Assembly: GCA_963576735.1 (NCBI GenBank) | Contig: OY755178.1 | Span: 1-64,000, forward strand | Source of the DNA: Bedellia somnulentella | Taxonomy: Eukaryota; Arthropoda; Insecta; Lepidoptera; Bedelliidae | DNA: 64,000 nucleotides | Direction: 5' to 3' | In this document: one piece after another, positions 31,601-43,600 of the stretch | Layout of the letters: every line of letters begins with the position of its first letter | Numbering within the stretch: the stretch's first letter is position 1 | Translations under genes and position numbers: made by a program | The notes under the pieces: generated by a model | Database searches by the model: none | The model's input: only the letters and a program-made list of their open reading frames with translations | What the model was told of the DNA's origin: nothing

Positions 31601-34600
31601 AGATATAAATCTTGTTAAAGAAAATCAGAAACATTTGGCCTCGCTTTGGAAAAACAGTACTTCAATAGTTGAGGCTGAGTTTAACATGTTAAAACGTACG
31701 GAAAGTGTGATCGATAAGCACTACAAATTTATAACCCGAAAATTCAATACCTTAGATAAATCAGTATATCAGAATCAACATGCAAAATCTATCAATCATG
31801 AACGACTTTATAACCACCGCTATGATTGCAAATAATATTGTATCTACATTGAACAAAATACAGCTTACACTACTTGATACTGTTACTAATATTTATAATG
31901 GAAAGTTCAACTTTCACCTTATTACCCCTGATCAGTTGAGACACGAGTTGGGAACTATTACAGAACAGCTACCGAAAGACCTCTCCTTACCTATCATGAA
32001 AACAGACAGCTTATCAGAAATATATAATTTATTGGAAGTTCGAGCCCGGGTAACCACAAGATACATTATATTTGAAATCCTGATTCCACTCATCGGTGAC
32101 GACTTGTATGAGATATCAAGAATCATACCTATTCCACGCTTACTAGACCACAACAAAGAAATTGCGATAGTACCAGTGTCAGAGTATGTTGCCGTAAACC
32201 TCAGACAAGACTCATTCATAGATATCACTGAACAAGATATAAAAGCTCGCATACATAAAAACCCCGAAATCTTACTATGCAACGTCAAAAACAGAATTTA
32301 TTATATCAAGGACGATAAGAGTTTCTGCAAAAAGAATCCCTATTTCAAATCATGTGAAACTATTACCAAGTCATGCGAGAACAGGTGGATAGAACTGACA
32401 AAATTAAACAAATATTTTTATTTTTATTGCGAACCAACCCATATAAAGCTAGTATGCGACGATCATATCTCCCAGGTGCAACTGAAAAATTACGGATTTT
32501 TTAACATCGATCAAGGATGCATTATTAAATCAGCGGATTTCTTTTTATATTCTCACAGATTAGAGATCAGTAAAATGACCGTAAGCTCAAAAATAAAAAT
32601 ACCGGAAATTTCACAAATCAACCACATCATAAATGTATCCATACCAGATGGTTCAGTTACTGAAGATCAATCAGAACTTAACCCACATTCTCGTCAAATG
32701 AAAGAGATCGAAGAGAAAATCAAAACATTATAGTGAAGTGAACGACTTTGTTCGAAAATCTGCCAAAAACCTAAGCACGAAATCGGCAATCGTAGAAAGC
32801 AAACGATCTAGAAAAAATTTAGGGTCATCACCAGTACTAAACCAAGTTTCGTTCGTGTCAAAGGATGTTTAATAATACTAAGTTGTCAGTTCGTTCCTGC
32901 AACTAGTAAAATATTACAATATAAACAATATAGTGCATATTTTAGTTTAGCGTTACTTACTAACACAAACATTATTTGAATCAGAATATGTCGATCATGA
33001 TGTATCACAATCATTTGCACCTCATAAGCCATCATTATAGTTTTATCACTACTACTAACCCCATTTCTCCCGCCCGGGAAGATGTACGAGTTAGGTCGTA
33101 CAGAAGCGTGCGTCAGCATTTTACTCCATCTATTAGTTTTATTTAATTATTTATTCAGTTCGTTTATAGCTATCAAGACAGCTACGCGTGCTCATCAGTT
33201 ATCAGTTACATTTAAGTTATTCTTCATTAATACAAATTTCATTTACTATCAGTTTATCATTTTATTATATTATCAGTCACATAATCGGGAGCAGCCCGAA
33301 CAACTATTATTAAGAAGAATCCTTATCAAGTCAGCAGCCATAAAAGAAGATAATCATGAAGAGCACACATCAAGAGGAGTCCAGGGAATAGCCCGGCCCA
33401 CCCAGCAGCAGAGCGTGGAGCCACCGCCGCCGCGCCGCCGCCCGCTGCAGCCCTATGCCACGCGCCGACCCCGCCGCCGCCCGATGAAAGGCCACGTCCA
33501 GCCGTCTTCCACATCAGATAAGTAAAGTAAGCCCGTTCCCAAAATTACGCCAAGACTTCTTGCATTTAGTTTCATGAATTAATTTGTAATGTCCTTAACT
33601 GAGCTAGAAATTGTATATGAGAAATTAGTTAATATTAGAGAATACCTCGTCAAGGTTGGTCCCATTAGAAGACAAAATTCTCAAACAGCTCAAAATAAAT
33701 TTAAAGAAGCTCAAATAGCGTACAGTCGTTTGGAGCCTATTTCGTCCGAAATTAAAATTAAAATAGAGAACTCTGAGTTAATAGGAGAGACAGTCCAAGT
33801 AATTCATAAGTACATAGAGGATATCCATTCTATTTACAGTTTTATTTTAAGTTTAGTATTTATGGTAGAAAAGAACAAGACACTCGAAGATTATCAGGAC
33901 AGTTCAGAAAGTTTAAAAATGGCGGATAACTTTGATTTAAAAACAGCAATAGCCCTGTTGCCCGTAATGACCGGCCAGGAGCAAATCACTTCTCAATTAA
34001 TTGATTCTATACAACTTTACAGTTCTATGATCAATGAACACGCGAATAAACAATTAATAGAATTTGTACTTAAAACAAGACTTTCCGCTAGCGCTAAGTT
34101 AAGATTAAAATCGAAGTACGCGACAGTAGATAGTTTCATTAATGATATGAGAACTCATTTAATTCAGAAAAAGTCTGCAGTTGCTATACAATCACAACTT
34201 CACGAAATTAAACAAGGACGTATGTCCATCGAGAAGTTTGGTTATGATTTAGAACAATTGTTTGTTAACTTAACCATAGCTCAAGCCGACGGAGATGATA
34301 ATAAATATGATATTTTACGGCAAATAAACGAAAAAATCGCGATAAAACGTTTTGCCGACGGATTGTCTGATCAGCGTTTGAGTACCATCATAGCCGCGCG
34401 AACGTTCGACTCTCTTCCAGAGGCCATTAGGACCGCGATCGACGAAAATTCTTTATCGCCCACCGATGAACAGCCCGTAATGAAAATTAGGCAAAACTTC
34501 AATAGAGGTTACGCATATAATAGAGGACGGTCAAGAGTTCATTTTAGTTCGAATCGGTATTCGAACAATAGCCGCGATAATAAGCCACAGTACAATAATA

Positions 34601-37600
34601 ATAATGGCTCATCGTATCAATCATTTTCACCAAACCATGGTCGTGGTAAGCCTACTAGAGGCACCACGCGAGGCCGCTATCGAGGTTCAACACCCCGGTA
34701 CATGCAAAATAGCGCGCACGTATTGCAAGCACAGCGCAATTCGACAGACACACCGGTGTGCACTCAATTTGCACCGAATAGCGAGTTTTTTCGTGCCTTC
34801 AATGAATGAGCACTTTATTTTAAATTATAATATGAGTAGCGTCGTGTCTCTCAACGTAAACAACTTAGGTATAGATAAGAAAATAAGTTTATTAGTAGAT
34901 AGTGGTGCAAGTATTTGCGTATTAAAATATGAGTGGTTAAGTCAGCACTTTGATTTAATGAATGAATTATACTATGATAAAATTACGATTAAAGGTGTTA
35001 GTGGTCAATTATATTCCGAAGGTTACATTTATTTAGATTTAACGTATGATAATATTACTTTTAGAGAGAAGTTTTATGTTTTTAAGAATATGTCATGCTC
35101 AGCAAATGGAATATTAGGAGAGAATTTTTTTAGACGATTCAACGCTATTATAGACTATAAAACATCGTCATTAAAGCTATTTTCAAATGACAAAGCATAA
35201 AAGTGAGCATAAAAATAGGCAGTAGCCAGAGTGAATACATTCACATGATACCGCCGCGTTGCGAGATAATTAAATATATTCCTTGTAGCTCTACTTACGA
35301 TACCGTCATATTAGCACAGGAAATAAAAGAAGGTGTTTTTGTTGCCGGAATGATTTCAAAACCTTGTAATGGTAGCATTCCCATAAGAATTTTAAATACG
35401 ACCGAAAAGGAAGTCGATATTAATTTATATAATATTCCAATGCAATCAATCAATAATTTTGATGTTTGCCAATTTAATGCCGAAAATAAATCAGTAAACC
35501 GCGTCAAAAATTTATTTGAACTACTTGATTTGAATTACTTAAATAGAGAAGAAAAGTTAGAAATTGAGAAAATATGTGCGAAATATGCCGATGTTTTCCA
35601 CTTACCTGGTGATAAGTTATCAGTTACAAATCTAATGCAACATAATATAATTTTAAAAGATAACGTGAGTCCCGCGTATGTAAAGCCTTATCGAGTTCCA
35701 CAAGCTTTGAAAGGTGAAATTGAGAAACAAATCCAAGAGATGCTGAAAAACGACATCATAGAGGAGACCGTGTCAGAGTGGTCAAGCCCAGTTCTATTAG
35801 TCCCAAAGAAAGCTGATAAATCAAACGAGAAAAAATGGAGATTGGTCATCGATTATCGACAGTTAAATAATAAAATTCAAGATGACAAATTTCCACTTCC
35901 AAATATCACCGAAATACTTGACTCATTGTCCGGAAGTATTTATTTTTCCAAATTAGACCTTTCCCAATCTTATTATCAATTATCTTTAGATCCAAAATCG
36001 CGTAAATATACATCATTTAGCTTAAATAAGATGTATCAACTTTCTTTGGATAGTAATTCACGCAAATGTACAGCATTTACAGCAGGAAAACAGTATCAGA
36101 TGAAACGCTGTCCCATGGGTCTCAAGACCAGTGCTAGTGTTTTCTCCAGGCTCATGACCATAGCAATGGCAGGCCTAAACTTTGAAAAATGTTTTATTTA
36201 CTTAGACGATTGTGTAGTAATAGGAAAATCTATGGAACACCATAATAAAAATCTTATGTGTGTGTTAAATCGATTAAGGGACGTTAACTTAAAACTTAAC
36301 CCCATGAAATGCGAATTCTTGAGGAAAGAGATAGTTTATTTAGGACATAAAATAACACCAGAAGGTATTTTTCCCGACCCAAGCAAAATCGAGGTCACGC
36401 GTCACTACCCAAGACCCGCGTGCGCTGACGATGTAAAACGATTCGTCGCTTTTGCTAATTATTACCGGCGATTTATTCCGCGATTTGCTGATATAGTATA
36501 TCCGTTACATGCTTTGTGTAAAAAAGGTGTCAGTTTTGAGTGGAGTCCTGAGTGCGAAACTGCATTCCAGAATTTAAAATTAGCCCTTACCAACCCTCCA
36601 GTACTAGATTACCCAGACTTTTCAGAAAATAATATTTTTAGACTACAAACCGACGCATCAAAATTAGGCCTAGGTGGAATTTTGTCCAATAGCAATGGTA
36701 AAGTGATAGCGTATGCAAGTCGAAGCCTTAAACCAGCCGAGACCAGATACCCAGTTATTGAGTTAGAATTATTAGCTATCGTTTGGGCTGTACGCCATTT
36801 TCGACCCTATTTATATGGCCGCAAGTTCAAAATATTTACTGACCACAGGCCCCTTGTTTATTTGTTCGGACTGAACGACCCATCTAGTCGATTAACAAAG
36901 TTCCGTTTATATTTAGAAGAATACGATTTTGAGGTAGAATACGTGCCAGGCCGACATAATGCAGCTGCAGATGCGTTAAGTCGTCTCCCGGTTACGTCGA
37001 AAGATTTAAAGGAAATGCACGAGCAAGTAGTTTCAGTACTAACTAGAGCCCAGAAGAAGAAGTTAGACATTCAAGGAATTAACACAGACCGACCGACCGA
37101 GTCTTCGACCGCCCGTAGGCCTGATCAACCTACAGCAGTAGAAGTACTCAAACGGCCCAAAGATATCATTGAGTTGAGATTTTCAGACAATTATAATAAT
37201 AAATGTCTTAGCCAGTCGAATAATGTTATAAGCGACGCTAGATATTGCACGTATGTTCCATCGCAGTCAGCGATATTTCTTAATACCCGATCATTATCTA
37301 CTCAAGAAGTGTTAGTGAGGGATTTAGAAAAGTTGTGCAAACAATTAAATATTAACGACTTACTCATTATAAAGAATAAGAGTGTCGATAAATATATACA
37401 AAGTTTACTGCGCAGTATAGATAAGTATAAAACCATGTCGCTAAAGTTTCTTATTACAAAAGAAGTTACAAGAATAACTGATAAAGATGAAATAATAACT
37501 ATATTAAATGATTTTCATATTTTACCCACTAGCGGACATGCGGGTATAAACCGCATGATAAATAATATTAAAAAATATTATTTTTGGCCAGGAATAACAA

Positions 37601-40600
37601 ATGACGTCATTAACTTCGTAAAGAAATGTAAAAGTTGTCAGATTCAAAAACACACGAATAGACATATTAAAGAGCCTATGACAATAACTTCTACCGCCAG
37701 TACGGCTTTCGAAAGAATTAGTTTAGATATTATGGGTCCATTAGATATAGATAACTATGATAATAAGTATATTCTCACTCTACAGTGCGATTTAAGCAAA
37801 TACGTCGAAGCTTATCCTTTGCCTCGTAAGGATACGGAAACGGTGACGAAAGCGTTCGTTACTAATTTTGTCCTTCGCTACGGCGTGCCAAAAACCATCA
37901 TTTCGGATCGAGGAACCGAGTTTACGTCATCCGTAATGGTTGAAACGTGTAGATTATTAGGTATAGAAAAACATATTTCCACCGCATACCACCACGAGAC
38001 GTTAGGTGCTATAGAAAATACGCACAAACATCTAGGCGCGTATTTACGAATTCAGTGCGAAAATAATAAGGCCGATTGGAGTGACTGGGTTCCATTTTGG
38101 TGTTTTTCTTTTAACACAAGTGTTCACTCAGAGACGAAATACACTCCATACGAACTTGTATTTGGGAAATTGTGTAATTTACCAAGTAATTTATCAAAGG
38201 GAATCGATCCTCTGTATAATCATGACGATTATCCTAAAGAGCTAAAATACAGATTGCAAAAAGCACAAGCAGATGCTAAGCAGAATTTGTTACAGAGTAA
38301 AATTAGTAGGAAGCTTCAGTACGATAAGAAATGTAATAGTGTGAAATATAATATAGGTGATTTAATATTGCTGAAGAACCAAGTAGGTAATAAGCTTGAT
38401 AATGTTTATGAAGGACCTTATAAAGTGTTAAAGGATATGCCACCTAATGTTTTAATATCTAAGAAAAATAAAGAATTATTATACATAAAAATAATACGAA
38501 ATTGTTTTATGATTAGTTTAAAACCTATTTACAGTTATAATTTGTTAGATTTTAAAAATGTTTAGTTATGTTTTATGTTTATTATACGTGTAAACATTTT
38601 TTTTTCTTAAGGAAGGGTGTGTACCCTTATCTTTTCGGGGGAGATGTAGTGTTGCGACATAGCAATACGACTTAATTAGGTTACACATGTTATGTCCGTC
38701 GCGATATGCTTAGTCAGTAAGTTATAGTTGTAATACTTTTAATACTTTACGTTATTCAATAAACGACCACCAACAATCAAACATATCTTTGATTTGATAC
38801 ACCGCCAATACCAACCTGACCACCAACACCACACACTTCAATAGCCACTCCAGCGACTTGGCGCTGCGCAGGTGTAATCAGCACTGGCTAGGTAGCTAGG
38901 TAGCTAGGGTGGGTACCTGGCGCTGCCGTGCTGGTTGCGCAGCACGCTGGTCTCGCTGTCGGTCTGGCCGGGCGCCACGTACAGCACGCCCACCTTGTAC
39001 GTCTCCACGGGCGGCACCAGGTCCAGCGACTTCACGCTGAGCGGGTGTTATCAACACTGGCTAGGTAGCTAGGTAGCTAGGGTGGGTACCTGGCGCTGCC
39101 GTGCTGGTTGCGCAGCACGCTGGTCTCGCTGTCGGTCTGGCCGGGCGCCACGTACAGCACGCCCACCTTGTACGTCTCCACGGGCGGCACCAGGTCCAGC
39201 GACTTCACGCTGAGCGGGTGTTATCAACACTGGCTAGGTAGCTAGGTAGCTAGGGTGGGTACCTGGCGCTGCCGTGCTGGTTGCGCAGCACGCTGGTCTC
39301 GCTGTCGGTCTGGCCGGGCGCCACGTACAGCACGCCCACCTTGTACGTCTCCACGGGCGGCACCAGGTCCAGCGACTTCACGCTGAGCGGGTGTTATCAA
39401 CACTGGCTAGGTAGCTAGGTAGCTAGGGTGGGTACCTGGCGCTGCCGTGCTGGTTGCGCAGCACGCTGGTCTCGCTGTCGGTCTGGCCGGGCGCCACGTA
39501 CAGCACGCCCACCTTGTACGTCTCCACGGGCGGCACCAGGTCCAGCGACTTCACGCTGCGCAGGTGCTGCGCGCCCGCCACGCGCATGGGGCGCTCCGAC
39601 GACAACGGCTGGAACGGCTGGGTGCCGTCTGTTCAACATCATAAAACAATATTATGATGTACTAGCTGAATGTTTTTGTTCATGAAAACCTCATGTGGGA
39701 ATTATTACTACTAAATAAAGAATAAATAAAGGAAAGAAAAATTTCGACACAGGCGGGAAACGAACCCGCGTATACCCGAGGTCGCGGGTTCGATTCCTGC
39801 CTGTGTCGAAAATTTTCTTTCCTTTATTTATTCTTTATTTAGCTCATACTGTCAAATTTACTTATATTGGATTGAATCAGGCGTTACTTTGCGGAAATCC
39901 ATAGCAATACTAATATTAATAAATTTCTTCGCTTAATTCCGCTAAATAATACCTGCAGTCTTCATGCAACATGCACTGTGCACCGCCCGCCCTTCCACTT
40001 ACAAGAAATCGAAAAGCAGACAATGCACCACACACACACCCGCAAGCGAAAACCACAGGCAACCACAAACATGCGACGCGTTTCGACTCAACACGAGTCA
40101 TTGACGAGCAGTTAGTAGACAGTTCGGCAGCTGACCACCGAGTACTCGGAAGAAATTTATTAATATTAGTATTTTTAAATTTACTTATGACAAAGCTTAA
40201 GGCGTTTTTTCCGGTACTCTTAGTTCAATTAGGTGTGTATATTTTATTGGTCAATTTTTTCCGGGATAAAGAGTATCCTATGTTATAATTTGGGTCATTA
40301 TCTAGCATTCTGCCAAATTTCATTCATTTACATTATATACTTGAGAAGTCTTTTTGCCTAAAACACACAAACATCTAAACTTTCACATTTATAATTGTAG
40401 TGTAGTGTGAGTGCATCTCGTCCCCCTCTTGCTATTATGTAAGTTAGTTGTAAGTTTTAGCAGTAATAAAGTTATATCCAAGTAGCAAACACGTCTCTCA
40501 ATTACATCATTGCATGGCGACCCTGCCAGTGCGGCCTAGTGGCTGCGCTGAACACGGGAACAAGAATTTATATTTTAAGAACAGTGCAAATTGGTGAAAT

Positions 40601-43600
40601 ACAAGTGTTTAAATACAAACAAAGAAATAAAATTTTACAAGATTTACACGAGAATAATTGAAAGTAAATAATAGAAATTTGAAGAATGTTTCAAAAAGTC
40701 AAACCTGAAGATTTAATACTTAATCCTAAACGGACATACCCAGGACCGAAAAATGGGACCAGCTTGGATTCCATTGAGTGATCTGAGGACGTAAAAATAA
40801 TCTGTGCGAATATTTAACAATCTTGAGTGACTGGCAATGACATCAGTGGTACGGTGCGTAATTATAATAAGACTTGTGTATTAACAATAATTAGCTAGTT
40901 TTACATATAAAATAGGAACAATGAAACGTTAAATTTAGTGCTCCTAATTTTTTTGGATTTATGTTGATAATATTTTATAGTAAAGACATTGAAATATAGT
41001 TAATTGAATAATTAGTATACTTTTGTTTTAGCGCTAAATAATATTTGAAAAACAAATAAAGCGCAAGATATACTTTATGACACAAAATGTGAAATATGTA
41101 GTTACTGAATAAATAAACCAATTATGTCTCGTGTATTACAAGAACGATTCTCTTTTAAAAATATTTTCATTTAATATGTTATGAGATCGTCTTGGCTACG
41201 GCTTATTTATGAAAAAATAACATAAATATTTAAACATTAAGCTTATCTAAAGCATAATGAGAACAAGTTGATTTCAATATTATAATGTAATTAATAAAGG
41301 AAATGTTATTTAAAAAAAAAGAAACTGTGTTTGCGGATGGTAAAAAAAATGTGAAGAAATCTCAGAGTGAAGACGGATGAATTAGATAGCTTATAAATGA
41401 ATTTAAGCAAAAGGTTAATTGAATGACGAAAATAAGAGTATTGAGTTAAAATGTTGCTTGTTGCTAGGCTGATATTTGCGTTTGTTTTAGTACGGGGCGA
41501 TAGAAGAGATAGTGTTGCATACATATATGGCACGAAGAATTCTATGAAGTGATCGCTGTGTGCGGTATGATTGAGATGGTAACGTGATGTGATTGTAATG
41601 ATTTAAAAAGGTAATGGAATGTAGTCAAAGTTAGTATGATGGATTTGAAAGTTTATGAAATGTAGTTTGTAGTATGGTAGTTTCAATTGATAAGTTTTTG
41701 ATGTTCATTTGACTTGATCACTCAAATGTTATTTCGATTATTTACCAATTGATAACTAAATATGGAATGTAGGAATAACAGAAGGTTTTTGAATGCAGTA
41801 TAAAAAGTCATATAAGGTACACCAAGGTACATAGCAGATCTCTAAATCCTTTTTATCTGATCATGACGCGGTTGAATACCCTTCGTGAAGAAAATTGGAC
41901 ACCAAAATAGTGTTAAAAGAGAGAGACTGTAGAATAAGTAAATGAATGGAATAAATAAATGAAACATAGTAAAAATATTTGTACCTTGTAATGAAAAGAA
42001 ATGAATGAATTATATTATGTAATAAAGAATTATATTATGTAAAAGGGCGGCCGACCCAATAAATATGTTTGTGTACCTTGATAAGAAATAAAATATAAAT
42101 AAAAAATAAATGACTTGAGATGGAAGCATGGTTGTCCATGTCCACAGCTATTTAATAATATATGATAAAAATACAAGAGATAATACTATAAAAATAAACG
42201 AAATATAATAAAGTTAATGACTATTGTGAAGGAGAAATGTATAAAAAAAATACTTGATTGTGATTACGCGGCAAATTGTTTGGCCTACGATTTGTTTGAT
42301 TATCCCGGATTTTACTAATATATTTCATTAAGTATAATAGTTAAGTTTTATTGAATAGATTAATAGGTTCTAAATAAGTATAAGATTAATTTCTAGTTTG
42401 ATTTGATATTCCATTCCATAGATTAATGAATAATAATTTCTTAAAAAAATATGTTAATAATATTTTTTTTTATTTGCAAAGGGGGAAGGTGTAGTGTAGT
42501 GTGAGTGCATCTCGTCCCCCTCTTGCTATTATGTAAGTTAGTTGTAAGTTTTAGCAGTAATAAAGTTATATCCAAGTAGCAAACACGTCTCTTATTCATA
42601 CATTGCATAATATTAATAGGATTATTTAATGTTTTTTGACATGAATTCCTCATGTGGGGATTATTACTCATAAATAAAAGATGTTATTAAAGGAAAGAAA
42701 AATTTTCGACACTGGCGGGGTTTGAACCCGCGACCTTCGGGTATACGCCCCCGTCGCTCTGCCAACTGAGCTACAGTGTCAGTTGGCATCCAGCGCGAAA
42801 TTTCTCTATCCTTTGTTTCTTTTTTTTTACACGTTCAAGTAGTGTTTGCGTTTCCTACCTCCGAATTTTAACTAATAAGAAACAAAGGATAGAGAAATTT
42901 CGCGCTGGATGCCAACTGACACTGTAGCTCAGTTGGCAGAGCGACGGGGGCGTATACCCGAAGGTCGCGGGTTCAAACCCCGCCAGTGTCGAAATTTTTC
43001 TTTCCTTTAATAACATCTTTTATTTATGATTAATAGGATTGTTTAGCATTTTTTACAGATGCTATTAGAAATATTGAATACTGAAACATGAATTTATAAA
43101 GAAACGAAACTTTATTCGTCATTTAGATTCGTCATCTCCATCTGCCTTATAAAGACAACACAAATAAAGCAGCAACTTTTACCATAATTAAAACATAAAC
43201 AATATAGCATCAAAGCAAAACTTGTGTTGTCTATAGGGAGGTCTTATTAATGCTGACTAACAATTCTTTTAGGGGAATGAGTTTTTAAAAAGACGCTTCA
43301 TTTACTTCACAAATTTCTACTAGCTGCACAACCCTAGCCTTGCATAAAGCGTGCACACACGTATACATACCTTGCAGCGCGGGCGCCAGCGCGGCAGGCA
43401 TGTTGTGGTACAGCTGTAGCAGCACGAAGGCGGGCGTCACTCCCCCCGCGCTCGTATACATACGTATACATACCTTGCAACGCGGGCGCCAGCGCGGCAG
43501 GCATGTTGTGGTACAGCTGTAGCAGCACGAAGGCGGGCGTCACTCCCCCCGCGCTCGTATACATACGTATACATACCTTGCAACGCGGGCGCCAGCGCGG

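Larger units (their letters stand above)
25406..33210 (+). mobile_element. BEL/Pao-type retrotransposon with env-like region, defective
   Basis: Flanked by identical 128-bp direct repeats (25406-25533 and 33083-33210) that start TGTACGAG and end GTTACA, taken as LTRs. A purine-rich CCGGGAAGA precedes the right one. The flanks (ACTAT on the left, TTTAA on the right) show no target duplication, and no primer binding site is evident after the left repeat, so the 5' end has probably been rearranged. It encodes one gag-pol-env frame, broken in env. Confidence 0.75.
25042..38840 (+). mobile_element. Ty3/gypsy LTR retrotransposon with a BEL/Pao element inside
   Basis: The 5' LTR remnant 25042-25173 matches the last 132 bp of the 3' LTR 38645-38840. 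A primer-binding-site-like TGGCGACCCTGCC follows the 5' LTR at 25174, and a purine tract CGGGGGAGA precedes the 3' LTR. The gypsy genes (gag, protease, pol) occupy 33589-38565; the leader is interrupted by the BEL element 25406-33210. The first 64 or so bases of the 5' LTR are missing and replaced by poly(A), so no target duplication can be tested. It is antisense to Tsc2. Confidence 0.8.

Noticed and set aside
33082..33525. 147-residue ORF with proline/arginine-rich end
   Set aside because: Starts in the BEL LTR and crosses leader sequence; no domain.
39415..39685. ORFs on both strands over the GC-rich Tsc2 exon
   Set aside because: Only the frame matching tuberin with correct splice phases is real.
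39971..40288. 105-residue ORF in a Tsc2 intron
   Set aside because: Its end is repeat D sequence; no homology recognised and no splice context.
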